Positions 7,042 through 15,674 of a DNA stretch of 17,029 nt are shown piece by piece. The stretch comes from an uncultured Prevotellaceae bacterium (GTDB taxonomy: Bacteria; Bacteroidota; Bacteroidia; Bacteroidales; Bacteroidaceae), in the NCBI GenBank assembly GCA_900543815.1, contig UQST01000052.1, positions 1 through 17,029 on the forward strand. The letters are read 5' to 3'. The position numbers and the translations under genes are program-made. A model generated the notes under the pieces. That model made no database searches. It was given only the letters and a program-made list of their open reading frames with translations, and was not told the origin of the DNA. The first letter of the stretch is position 1; every line of letters begins with the position of its first letter.

Positions 7042-10000
7042 ATGTTCAAAAAGAGTCTATTAACCTTGATTGCCGTCTTTCTGGCTATAGGAGGACGAGC
7101 CGAATTGAGCAAAGACACCAAGGGCAACTACCTGATAGGAAGTGCCCAGGAGTTGAGTGAATTCACCCTGCTGGTTCGCAGCGGACAGAGAGCGGCCAAT
7201 GCGCTGCTGACAGCCGACATTGACATGAGCGGTGTGACGAACTTCATCCCCATCGGACTCTTCTCGGACGAGGAAAACTACAACAAGCAGACTTACAACG
7301 GAACATTTGACGGCGGCGGGCACACGATAAGCAACCTGGCCGTGACACAGAGTGACCCCTACGAAGTGGGCCTCATAGGTCGCGGTTCGGGATGTACCAT
7401 ACAGAACCTGGGAGTCATCAACGCGAAGATAACCAGCGAAACAGGAGCGCGTGTGGGCGTACTGGCTGCCGAACTGCAAAACAGTACGGTGCGCAACTGC
7501 TACACTGCCGGTACCATAGAGCTCACCACCGAACATGAGCAGAAGGGCGGACTGATAGGTGAAGGAACAGGCGGAACCGTCATCGTCAACTGCTTTACCA
7601 CCCACGAGGCCTTATGTGCATCGAACACAGGAAGCACCAGCAACAGTTACGCAAGCGATGATCTGAGCGGGATGAAGAAAGGCGAGCTGTGTTACCTGCT
7701 GAACGGCACACAGAAGGAGATATGCTTCTACCAGAACCTGAGCGAGGATGATATACCCAGTTTGAATGCCTCACGCGGGCGTGTATATATAGAAGGAGAA
7801 GTGGATTGCGGCGGCAAGCCCGTGGGCGAAGTGAGCTTCACCAACACCGCCAACGACAAGGAACTGCCTCCACACGACTATGACGAGGAAGGTTTCTGCA
7901 CTGTGTGCGGTGCCGAAGAGGGAGTGGTGAAAGCCAACGACGAGGGATGGTATGAGATAAGCAACGGCAAGGAGCTGCGCTACATATCACGCTATGTGAA
8001 CAAGGGAAACAACAGCATCAGCATACGTCTGACCCAGGATATCGACATGGAAGGCATAAGCATGATGCCCATAGGCAAATACTATGACGATGCCAATTAT
8101 CCCACGGTGTGCTTCAAGGGCGTGTTTGACGGTCAGGGACACATCATACGCAACCTGACCATCGCCTGTGACGATCCGCAGGAGACGGGCCTCTTCGGAC
8201 GTGTCCACGAGGGTGGAATCATACGCAACCTGGGTATTGTGAATGCCGACATCTCAAACGAATGCGGCATCAGAACCGGTGTGCTGGCCGGAGAAATACA
8301 TGCCTGCACAGTGACCAACTGCTTTACCGCAGGCAACATAACCATCAACACATCGCATGTACAGAAGGCAGGACTGTCGGCCGAGGCTGCTGCATCGACC
8401 CTGGTGAACTGCTACACCACCTATGAAGTGCTGACGAATGCCGCCCAGGTGCTGACCAACTGCTATGACGGAACCACTGTGGATGAAACAGCAGGCACGG
8501 GCAAACTGTGCTATATGCTGAACGGCAACACCTTCATGAACCCCATCTACTACCAGAACATCGACCTGGACGAATTCCCCGTACTGGATGACGCACACGG
8601 AATAGTGTATCAGACAGGCGAAGACACCTATAGCAGCGCAAAGGACGAAGAAGAGTTTGCAAACATCCGCACCGTGCTGCTGAACGCCGAGAAGGAACTG
8701 TATGAGCAGAAGACAGCCAGCAGCCAGCTGGTGGACAACTACATCAACTCGCTGGAGAAGCTGGACAATGCCACCCGCGAGGAGTACGCCAAGGGCCTCA
8801 GCAACCTGAAGGGACTGCGCCTGGCCATCAAGGAAAGCGAGAGTGCATACGCCAGCTACCAGCAGAAGATAAACGAGATACTGGCTTATCTGGAGAGCAA
8901 CACCTACTACGGAGCGGAGTTTGAACTGCTGAACGACTATCTGACCGAGATCGTGGAGCCCGGTGAGAAGTTCCCCAACGGCTCATATAAATATATAATG
9001 AGTGAACTGCAGCTCATGACCAACGACATCATCCAGGAGGCCAGTTATGCACAGAGTCTGCTGGACAATGCGGTGAAGAGCAACTACAAGCCCGGTGACG
9101 ACATCACCAACATGATAGTGAATGCAGACTTCAGCCAGCAACTGAACGGCTGGACACTGGAGGAAGGAGAGCCCAGCGTGCAGACCGAGAAGGGCTACAA
9201 GACGTTCCTGGCACAACTGCTGACCAACGTGAACATGAGCCAGACGCTGCATGACTTGCGGCCAGGACTCTATGAGGTGCACTTCAGCGGATATGCCGAA
9301 CTGAAGAATGCAGCAGAAGAGACGGCCTACAACTTCACCTCCTTTGTGTATGCCAACGGCAACAGGAACAACTTCCACACGAAGTTCACCGGTCTGCTCA
9401 CCGAAGAGGAAGGACAGAAGGAGCTGGAGACAGCACCCAATGCATTCGGTCCCGTGAGCGATGCACAAGGCAATCTGCTGGGCTATGGTGCCACTGGATT
9501 CGGCGGACTGAGTGTAGCATTCAGCCACGGATTCTATGACAACAGCATCATAGTGGCAGTGGAGGACAGCCTGAAGCTGGGTGTAGTGACCAACGGCACC
9601 TACCAGCGACAGACCGACACCTTCGTAGGTACTCCGCGCCTGGTGTTCCTGGGCAACTATGATGAAGCAAGCGATGCACTGGATGCGCAGTTGGCCCAGA
9701 TGGTGGAGACAGCCACACACATCACCAATGACTATGCACCCGACTGGGTAAACTACGGAAACGCCCCCAGCTATTCGATGGCACTGAAGGAAGAGCTCAT
9801 CCAAGCCATTGCCGCTGCACAGGCTGCCACCTCGGGTGAAGCAAAGTATCAGGCTATATGCAAGCTGAGCCAGCTCTTCGGAGCACTGTATGAGAGCAAG
9901 GATGCCTATCTGCAGATGAGCGTCATCAACGACCAGGTGTATCAGGCAGTGAGTGATGTGAACGCCGACGAGGCCGATGCCTATGAGCAGAACTTCTATC

Positions 10001-12666
10001 AGCCCATAGCCGAAGCCTACCAGAACGGCAGTTACACCACACAGGAAGCTCTCCTGTGCCTGGAGAACTTGAAGAAGAACAATGCCTACCGCATCACCTA
10101 TGGCGTGGAGCCCGAGCAGGATGAGGATGACTACTACCTGTGTGAAGACCCCTACCACCTCATATGGATAGCCAAGCAGGTGAACACCGACGTACAGCGC
10201 AACCTGAAGTTTGCCCTGACCAAAGACATAGACATGAGCATGCTGAGCAACTTCACACCCATCGGTCTGTACAGTGACTACGGTGAGAAGCATGTGTTCG
10301 AAGGCACCTTTGACGGACGCGGACACATCATCAGCAACCTGACCATACTGCGCGAGGACAAGACAGAGACCGGATTCTTCAGCCGCGCACAGGGAGCAAC
10401 GATAAAGAATGTGGGCATAGTGAATGCCGACATCACCAACGGAGCCGACATCAGAGCCGGTGTGCTGGGCGGTGAAATGGTACAGTGCACCATCAACAAC
10501 GTGTTCACAGCGGGCAACCTGCAGGTGAGCACCACACACGATCAGGCTGGCGGACTCTGCGGTGAGACTTATGCTTCCACAGTGACCAACTGCTACACCA
10601 CCCACCGAGTGCTGACAAACAACGGTTCACTCAGCAACTGCTACAGCGCCGAGACAGCTGAAGGAAAGTTCGAGACCGGCGAACTGTGCTTCCTGCTCAA
10701 CGGTGACCAGAGCAAGATAGTTTTCTACCAGAAGCTGAAAGAAGACAAATATCCCACACTGAACAGCGAGCGCGGGCAGGTATATTGCACCGGCAACCTC
10801 AACTGTGACGGTACATCCAGCGGCGACGTGAGCTATACCAACACCGAGGGACAGCCTGTGGTGGCACCCCATGAGTATGACGAGGACGGATACTGCATCA
10901 ACTGCGGACAGGACAAGGGCAAGAGCGAGATGGATGAAAAGGGATTCTACCACCTGAAGGATGCCTATGCTCTGCGCTGGTTTGCCAGCATAGTCAACGA
11001 GGGCAACCAGTCGGCAAAAGCCGTGCTGGACAATGACATCGACATGAAGGGCATCAAGACGGAGCCCATCGGCCGCTATTCGGACGACCACGAATTGGAC
11101 GGCACCAACCATGCATTCTCGGGTATTCTGGACGGTCAGGGGCATGAGATAAGCAACCTGAGCATCACGCTCGACTCACGCAATGAGGGCGGTCTCTTCG
11201 GCAGAGTGGCTGCAGGTGCACAGATCAAGAACTTCGGTCTGGTGAATCCCACGGTGCAGAACATACATCCCAACGGTTGCCGACTGGGAGCTGTATGCGG
11301 CGAGCTGAACGGCGGTACCATCAGTTATGTATATGTGGTGGGCAACATCGACCTGAAGACCACTCATGCCCAGGTGGCAAGCATCGCCGGCGAGGCTGCC
11401 AACGGCTTTGTCAGGAACTGCTACAGCACATCGGACCTCGAAATCTGCTATCTGGGAACCAAGACCGACTGCTACAAGGGCAATGAAGTGGCGCAGATGG
11501 CCTCCACAGGCGAACTGTGCTACAAGCTCAACGGCAATACATCGGTGAATGCCGTATGGCGACAGACACTGAACCAGGACAAGTATCCCGTGCTGCGCGA
11601 AGAGAGCCTGGTGGTGTATCAGGCAGAGGACGGCACCTACAGCAACGAGATGGGAGAGATGGACAAATATGCGGGTACTGCCAAGGACCCCATACGCATC
11701 AAGAGCCTGCACAACATGATGGTGCTGCATGACTACCTGAAGCCCGGGCAAGTGACATACGTTACCCTGGAGACCGATCTGGACATGAGCGAGGTGACCG
11801 ACTGGGTTCCCCTGAACCTGGGAGCCGACACCTACGACGACAAACAATATATGAACTGGATTAACTTTGACGGCAAGGGACACATCATCAAGGGCTTCCA
11901 TTGCACGAAGAAGGGCGATTACTACAACAGTCTGTTCGGTGTGCTCTGCGGTGCAGTGTACAACCTGGGACTGGTAGATTGCGAAGTGGATTGCGATGCA
12001 AGCGGCACAGGTGTGCTGGCAGGCTACGTTGGTCACGGCAACTACAAGGATACCACCTATGTGTGCAACACCTATGTGACGGGCAAACTCAATGTTGCGT
12101 CGAATTATTGTGGCGGCTTGTTTGGCAATGTGGGCGGTGCTACTGTCATGCGCAACTGCTATGCCAACCTGAACATCACCAGCGGTGCAGCCTACGTGGG
12201 CGGCCTTCTCGGACGCATCAGTGCCGGCCTCATCATGGAGAACTGCTATGCTGCCGGCACCTGTCAAGGACATGGCATCACGGGCGGAAGAAAGGATTCG
12301 GCTCCTGCCAGCGTGTTCAACAACATCGTGGTGTGGAACAACAACTATCAGGACTTTGGTCCCACTCTCTATGATGACAAGTTGACAGGCATCAGCTACT
12401 TCACCGACGACAACTTTGCAACTCTGCAGCAGACCGTTGTTGCGTGGGATCCCACCGTGTGGTCAGTTGAGGGTGATGAGTATCCTGTGCTGACAGGAAC
12501 CGTCAGTGACCCCACTGGCATTGAGGAGACAATGGCTTCTACCACCAACAGTGCCATCTCCAACGATGCTGTATATAGCCTCTCAGGCGTGCGCATGGGC
12601 AATAGCCTGCACAACCTGCCCAAGGGTATATATATAAGGAGGGGAAAGAAGTTCCTGGTCAAATAA
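7042..12666 (+). CDS. Giant secreted GLUG-repeat/beta-helix protein with duplicated architecture
   Basis: This encodes 1874 residues. The signal peptide M-F-K-K-S-L-L-T-L-I-A-V-F-L-A-I-G-G-R-A supports ATG 7042. Five beta-helix modules of GLUG type follow the pattern I-D-M-x-G, P-I-G, F-D-G-x-G-H-x-I-x-N-L, G-L-F-G-R, N-L-G-I-V-N-A, N-C-Y/F-T. They lie near residues 53-200, 330-480, 1055-1200, 1330-1470 and 1575-1755. Two of them plus a linker form a unit at about 53-533 that is repeated at about 1030-1533. Each unit contains H-x-Y-D-E-x-G-x-C-x-x-C-G (His278/Cys286/Cys289 and His1277/Cys1285/Cys1288). Between the units lie a helical segment (534-686), a beta-sandwich resembling a carbohydrate-binding module (689-873, starting N-A-D-F-S-Q-Q-L-N-G-W) and a second helical segment (874-1023). 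The C-terminus (Y-S-L-S-G-V-R...G-I-Y-I-R-R-G-K-K) is a Bacteroidales sorting-type tail. No catalytic residues were recognised. A surface adhesin or glycan-binding role is inferred. Confidence 0.9.
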   Translation: MFKKSLLTLIAVFLAIGGRAELSKDTKGNYLIGSAQELSEFTLLVRSGQRAANALLTADIDMSGVTNFIPIGLFSDEENYNKQTYNGTFDGGGHTISNLAVTQSDPYEVGLIGRGSGCTIQNLGVINAKITSETGARVGVLAAELQNSTVRNCYTAGTIELTTEHEQKGGLIGEGTGGTVIVNCFTTHEALCASNTGSTSNSYASDDLSGMKKGELCYLLNGTQKEICFYQNLSEDDIPSLNASRGRVYIEGEVDCGGKPVGEVSFTNTANDKELPPHDYDEEGFCTVCGAEEGVVKANDEGWYEISNGKELRYISRYVNKGNNSISIRLTQDIDMEGISMMPIGKYYDDANYPTVCFKGVFDGQGHIIRNLTIACDDPQETGLFGRVHEGGIIRNLGIVNADISNECGIRTGVLAGEIHACTVTNCFTAGNITINTSHVQKAGLSAEAAASTLVNCYTTYEVLTNAAQVLTNCYDGTTVDETAGTGKLCYMLNGNTFMNPIYYQNIDLDEFPVLDDAHGIVYQTGEDTYSSAKDEEEFANIRTVLLNAEKELYEQKTASSQLVDNYINSLEKLDNATREEYAKGLSNLKGLRLAIKESESAYASYQQKINEILAYLESNTYYGAEFELLNDYLTEIVEPGEKFPNGSYKYIMSELQLMTNDIIQEASYAQSLLDNAVKSNYKPGDDITNMIVNADFSQQLNGWTLEEGEPSVQTEKGYKTFLAQLLTNVNMSQTLHDLRPGLYEVHFSGYAELKNAAEETAYNFTSFVYANGNRNNFHTKFTGLLTEEEGQKELETAPNAFGPVSDAQGNLLGYGATGFGGLSVAFSHGFYDNSIIVAVEDSLKLGVVTNGTYQRQTDTFVGTPRLVFLGNYDEASDALDAQLAQMVETATHITNDYAPDWVNYGNAPSYSMALKEELIQAIAAAQAATSGEAKYQAICKLSQLFGALYESKDAYLQMSVINDQVYQAVSDVNADEADAYEQNFYQPIAEAYQNGSYTTQEALLCLENLKKNNAYRITYGVEPEQDEDDYYLCEDPYHLIWIAKQVNTDVQRNLKFALTKDIDMSMLSNFTPIGLYSDYGEKHVFEGTFDGRGHIISNLTILREDKTETGFFSRAQGATIKNVGIVNADITNGADIRAGVLGGEMVQCTINNVFTAGNLQVSTTHDQAGGLCGETYASTVTNCYTTHRVLTNNGSLSNCYSAETAEGKFETGELCFLLNGDQSKIVFYQKLKEDKYPTLNSERGQVYCTGNLNCDGTSSGDVSYTNTEGQPVVAPHEYDEDGYCINCGQDKGKSEMDEKGFYHLKDAYALRWFASIVNEGNQSAKAVLDNDIDMKGIKTEPIGRYSDDHELDGTNHAFSGILDGQGHEISNLSITLDSRNEGGLFGRVAAGAQIKNFGLVNPTVQNIHPNGCRLGAVCGELNGGTISYVYVVGNIDLKTTHAQVASIAGEAANGFVRNCYSTSDLEICYLGTKTDCYKGNEVAQMASTGELCYKLNGNTSVNAVWRQTLNQDKYPVLREESLVVYQAEDGTYSNEMGEMDKYAGTAKDPIRIKSLHNMMVLHDYLKPGQVTYVTLETDLDMSEVTDWVPLNLGADTYDDKQYMNWINFDGKGHIIKGFHCTKKGDYYNSLFGVLCGAVYNLGLVDCEVDCDASGTGVLAGYVGHGNYKDTTYVCNTYVTGKLNVASNYCGGLFGNVGGATVMRNCYANLNITSGAAYVGGLLGRISAGLIMENCYAAGTCQGHGITGGRKDSAPASVFNNIVVWNNNYQDFGPTLYDDKLTGISYFTDDNFATLQQTVVAWDPTVWSVEGDEYPVLTGTVSDPTGIEETMASTTNSAISNDAVYSLSGVRMGNSLHNLPKGIYIRRGKKFLVK

Positions 12667-12707
12667 GATGAGGGGAATTATGAATTAAGAATTTGGTATT
12701 ATGTATT

Positions 12708-12759
12708 GGGGCTGCGCGGAAAGGGCAAGATTGATTGCTCGCTTCGCGCAGCCCCTTTT
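12708..12759 (+). terminator. Intrinsic terminator of the giant protein gene
   Basis: GGGGCTGCGCG (12708-12718) pairs perfectly with CGCGCAGCCCC (12745-12755). The interior pairs further (for example GCAA 12725-12728 with TTGC 12735-12738), making an almost continuous long hairpin, and TTTT follows. It lies 41 nt after the stop codon. A second related hairpin lies at 12821-12861. Confidence 0.85.
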
Positions 12760-12861
12760 CTTGAAATTTGAATTAACCCCAAAGGGTAAATAAGAATTTT
12801 GAATTATGAATTTTGAATGGGTTGCGCGAAGGGGCGAGACTACTTGCCGGATTTGCGCAGC
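12711..12861. repeat. REP-like pair of related palindromes in opposite orientation
   Basis: The reverse complement of the first hairpin (core 12711-12752) and the second hairpin (12821-12861) share the order G-y-TGCGCGAAG, a GAG-containing middle, CTTGCC or TTGCC, and GCGCAGC, over about 41 nt. Each folds on itself; the second has a 10-bp stem including two G-U pairs. Between and around them are short AT-rich repeats built on GAATTATGAATT/GAATTTTGAAT (about 12675-12695, 12760-12776, 12793-12818). Two related palindromes in inverted order are the layout of bacterial REP/BIME elements. No REP transposase is in the window. Confidence 0.5.
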
Positions 12862-12916
12862 TTCATCTGATGGGATGGTGAATTGGGAAAAATGGAAATT
12901 TGAATGGGGCGGGCGG

Positions 12917-12947
12917 TTTCTGGAAACGTGATAATGCGCTATCTTTG
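12917..12947 (+). promoter_or_regulatory. Promoter of the MscS channel gene
   Basis: TTTC at 12917-12920 (one change from TTTG), a 19-nt spacer and TATCTTTG at 12940-12947 (perfect TAnnTTTG) match the Bacteroidetes promoter. The predicted start near 12954 leaves a leader of about 40 nt before ATG 12994. The rest of the 327-nt spacer 12667-12993 holds the terminator and repeats listed separately. Confidence 0.7.
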
Positions 12948-12993
12948 CAGGCGGAGAAAGAATGACGAACCATATAAATAAAAGCAAGAGAAT

Positions 12994-13860
12994 ATGATTT
13001 TACTACAGGCAGACCCGACTGCGGTGGCCACAGAAGCCGTCAAAGCGCTGGAGAAAGGCGAGTTCAGCCAAGTAATCCAACAGCTCATAAGCCTCGGAGT
13101 GGAGGCAGGGAAGAGCATTCTGCTGGCGCTTCTCATCTTTGTGGTGGGACGCTACGTCATCAAACTTATCAACCGCGTGATAGGAAGAATGATGGAGCGA
13201 CGAAAGGTGGAACCTACCATACAGTCGTTCCTCAAGAGTTTCATCAATGTGCTGCTCACCATTCTGCTCATCATCTCCACGGTGAGTGCACTGGGGGTAA
13301 ACACCACATCCTTTGCCGCCCTGCTGGCTTCGGCTGGTGTGGCTGTAGGTATGGCTCTGAGCGGCAACCTGCAGAATCTGGCCGGCGGCATCATCCTGCT
13401 GCTCTTCAAACCCTACAAGGTGGGCGACTTCATCGAGGCACAAGGCATCTCGGGAACAGTGAAGGAGATACAGATATTCCACACCATCATCCTCACAGGC
13501 GACAACAAGCAGGTGTATGTGCCCAATGGTTCGCTCTCGAGTGGCAGTGTGACCAACTACAGCAGCCAGCCACTGCGACGTGTGGATATGGTCATAGGGG
13601 TGGAATATGGTACTGAGGTGGAGACGGTGAGGCAGGCACTGCTGGACATCTTCAAGGGTGACCCACGCATTCAAGCAGACCCGGCACCCTTTATCGCACT
13701 GAGCCAACTGGCCGACAGCTCGGTGAACTTCACCGTGAGAGTGTGGGTCAAGGGAGCAGACTACTGGCCTGTATATTTCGACCTCAACCGCAACATCTAC
13801 GAGGAATTCAACCGCCAAGGCATCGGCTTCCCCTTCCCACAGGTGCAGATACACCAATAA
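12994..13860 (+). CDS. mscS: Small-conductance mechanosensitive channel (MscS family)
   Basis: This encodes 288 residues, close to the length of E. coli MscS. It forms an inner-membrane channel that opens under membrane tension and releases solutes during hypo-osmotic shock. Transmembrane helices lie near residues 41-60 and 83-101. The pore-lining TM3 is at about 107-140, with the family's Gly/Ala pattern (A-S-A-G-V-A-V-G-M-A-L-S-G-N-L-Q-N-L-A-G-G) leading into F-K-P-Y-K-V-G-D. The beta domain has P-N-G at about 178 followed by the N-Y-S region, and the C-terminal part has V-R-V-W-V and F-P-F-P-Q-V, all typical. It stops soon after F-P-F-P-Q-V-Q-I-H-Q, so it lacks the longer tail of some homologues. 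It appears monocistronic, with its own promoter at 12917-12947. The family call is very secure; physiological conductance is inferred from homology. Confidence 0.95.
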   Translation: MILLQADPTAVATEAVKALEKGEFSQVIQQLISLGVEAGKSILLALLIFVVGRYVIKLINRVIGRMMERRKVEPTIQSFLKSFINVLLTILLIISTVSALGVNTTSFAALLASAGVAVGMALSGNLQNLAGGIILLLFKPYKVGDFIEAQGISGTVKEIQIFHTIILTGDNKQVYVPNGSLSSGSVTNYSSQPLRRVDMVIGVEYGTEVETVRQALLDIFKGDPRIQADPAPFIALSQLADSSVNFTVRVWVKGADYWPVYFDLNRNIYEEFNRQGIGFPFPQVQIHQ

Positions 13861-13971
13861 GGGAACGGAGAAAGGCATTGCGGGAAACCGGACAGGAAGA
13901 AGAAATGCCGTCCGGAAACCTTCGGCACAAGCGGCATAAGCAGTCCCGCAGCCAAAGGGAGCAAACAGAAA

Positions 13972-14004
13972 TCGCCCATCTGCACATCAGCGGCAGATGG
14001 GCGA
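13972..14004. terminator. Probable shared terminator between convergent genes
   Basis: TCGCCCATCTGC (13972-13983) pairs perfectly with GCAGATGGGCGA (13993-14004) around a 9-nt loop. On the minus strand a T-rich stretch (TTTCTGTTTG) follows, fitting termination of the leftward lipoprotein gene. On the plus strand only a weak T content follows. It sits in the 188-nt spacer between the convergent mscS and DUF2807 genes. Confidence 0.6.
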
Positions 14005-14048
14005 ACTGCTTAAGATAACTTATCAAAAAACTAACAGTATTCGTTTCA

Positions 14049-14879
14049 TCACTTTCCGGTCACCTTCAGATGGTGGGTATGCAGGCTGGCAGCACCACTC
14101 TTGCTCTTGCGGAAGGTGCGGCACTTGCCCTTGAGCGTGAGGTCGCCGGCACCCGACACATTGCTTACGAGATTGTCGCAATTGACAGTGAGCGACACGT
14201 CACCTGCTCCGCTCAGGCCCACATTGACAACGTTTGCTTCCACACTGCCTGCCACCTCACCGGCGCCACTGACCCCTATATCCACATGATCCTTGGCCTT
14301 CACCTGCTTGAGCTTCACATCACCGGCACCGCTGATGTCGAGCGTGAGTGCATGCACTTCCATGTTGGCAATGTTGACCTTCACTGCCCCACTCCCGTCT
14401 ATCTCGAGCGCACTGTTCTGCTCCACCTTCTGCGGCATCTCCAGCAGGCATGCGCCGCTCACGTCTATCTCGTTCACCATGGGAGCGGTCACATAGGCAG
14501 TCAGCCGAGGGGAGCTGCTGTTGATCTTCACAAGACTACTCTTCGTGTGGATATACAGCTCACCGTCCCTTGACCTTACCTCATACCGTTCCAGATCTTT
14601 CTCATTGCCGCGAATGGTCACCTTGGTCTCCTCGCCTTGAGTATAGACCACTCTGACACGTCCGTCGATAGTGAGTTCGGTGAAGGGGGCTACCTGTACA
14701 TTACGCTCCACCACGGCGCCATGCTCCTTGCTGTCCTTATAGTCATAGGCGTTGACTTCATTGTTCGCGTCAGCCACCGTTTTGCTTACTACCGTCTGTA
14801 CGTACGAACCCATCTGATTGCACGAAGCCATCAGGCTGGCAGAGAACAGCAATGCCAGCGAGAATACATTTTTTCTCAT
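14049..14879 (-). CDS. DUF2807 (head-GIN type) lipoprotein
   Basis: The chosen start at 14879 gives 276 residues, because M-R-K-N-V-F-S-L-A-L-L-F-S-A-S-L-M-A-S-C is a full lipoprotein signal with lipobox L-M-A-S-C (Cys20). Upstream in-frame ATGs at 14891, 14900 and 14909 would add residues before it. After a linker, F-T-E-L-T-I-D-G-R-V-R-V-V-Y-T-Q-G opens the DUF2807 domain (also called putative auto-transporter adhesin, head GIN domain). Its solenoid-like strands carry the repeated S-G-A-G-(D/E) turns, seen four times, plus related S-G-A turns. The protein is expected to sit in a membrane by its lipid anchor, facing the periplasm or the cell surface. The molecular role of the family is not established. 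It is the last gene of the leftward group, 57 nt after the DUF975 gene, and family members often lie next to regulators or envelope-stress genes. Confidence 0.85.
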   Translation of the reverse strand: MRKNVFSLALLFSASLMASCNQMGSYVQTVVSKTVADANNEVNAYDYKDSKEHGAVVERNVQVAPFTELTIDGRVRVVYTQGEETKVTIRGNEKDLERYEVRSRDGELYIHTKSSLVKINSSSPRLTAYVTAPMVNEIDVSGACLLEMPQKVEQNSALEIDGSGAVKVNIANMEVHALTLDISGAGDVKLKQVKAKDHVDIGVSGAGEVAGSVEANVVNVGLSGAGDVSLTVNCDNLVSNVSGAGDLTLKGKCRTFRKSKSGAASLHTHHLKVTGK

Positions 14880-14936
14880 CACTATATACATTAGATTCAT
14901 TCTTTCCATTAGTTATCCTGAATACGCCAGGCGGGC

Positions 14937-15632
14937 TTACTGCTCAGCGCCTGTGTATTCGGCCTTCACCTCCTCGTAGAAATTGGTCTCCGTCTGCTGC
15001 ATGTAAGGTGCCAGCCAGAAGTATCCGATGCCAAGGGTGAGGATGCACAGAAGCGCCCATCCGATGAAGGAAAGCCAAAGGCAGAAGAGTTTCCACTTGT
15101 GTCCAGCCATCATATCCACACTCATCCGCATGGCGGCATTGGCTCCCAACTCGGGATAATCGCGCAGGATATAAGGCACCATGGCCAGCCGCAACATCAT
15201 CCAGATGCCCGGGATGATGAGCAACAAGAGGAACACACACTCGAGAAGGCCCACGAGGAACATGCTGCTGAACACGCGCCAGAAGTCCTTGTAGCCAGTG
15301 AAGAGGTTGCCTACACCAAAGGGATCATCGGTCTCCCGACGATGATTGGCCAGAAAAGTCACGCTGAAACTCCAGCTCATGGGTATGAGCAGGATGATAA
15401 ATACAAGACCGAAGATGCCTAAACCGGATTGTCTGATCAAAACGGCAACATCATAATTGACATTGATGTTAATCGCCGAGGGGCCGGAAATACCCGTGTC
15501 AAGCGCGCTTCCCACTGCTGATATAAAGCAGGAGATAAGCATGGCTACGAATGTGAGCATGGCTGCTTCGGCCCAACGGCCCTCGAGATCGGCGCGCCCT
15601 TTGGCACGCAACTGTGAACAAGAACTGATCAT
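14937..15632 (-). CDS. DUF975-family integral membrane protein
   Basis: This encodes 231 residues. The N-terminus Q-L-R-A-K-G-R-A-D-L-E-G-R-W and the C-terminus G-Y-F-W-L-A-P-Y-M-Q-Q-T-E-T-N-F-Y-E-E-V-K are hallmarks of the DUF975 family (membrane proteins of unknown function). Hydrophobic segments lie near residues 22-42, 70-95, 121-150 (with I-I-P-G-I-W, a common motif of this family) and 183-208. ATG 15632 fits the usual family start. It lies between the YtrA-type regulator and the DUF2807 lipoprotein, so co-transcription is likely. The 124-nt gap before it holds GC-rich alternative hairpins and may contain its own regulatory signal. No enzymatic or transport activity can be assigned. Confidence 0.85.
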   Translation of the reverse strand: MISSCSQLRAKGRADLEGRWAEAAMLTFVAMLISCFISAVGSALDTGISGPSAININVNYDVAVLIRQSGLGIFGLVFIILLIPMSWSFSVTFLANHRRETDDPFGVGNLFTGYKDFWRVFSSMFLVGLLECVFLLLLIIPGIWMMLRLAMVPYILRDYPELGANAAMRMSVDMMAGHKWKLFCLWLSFIGWALLCILTLGIGYFWLAPYMQQTETNFYEEVKAEYTGAEQ

Positions 15633-15674
15633 TGTTTGTTGAATTTAAGAGTTTTACTTTATAATGTATCCAGT

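Noticed and set aside
8983..10605. Long open frame of about 540 codons on the minus strand, opposite the giant gene
   Set aside because: It is antisense to a clearly coding gene with domains and a signal peptide. Its translation is Val/His/Gly/Cys-rich with no recognisable motif, as expected for the complement of a biased codon pattern.
11176..12273. Minus-strand open frame of about 365 codons opposite the giant gene
   Set aside because: Same reason: low-complexity His/Val/Ala-rich translation, no domain, and fully inside a supported gene.
13003..13878. Minus-strand open frame of about 290 codons opposite mscS
   Set aside because: The plus strand encodes an unmistakable MscS protein; the antisense translation is rich in His and Gln without motifs.
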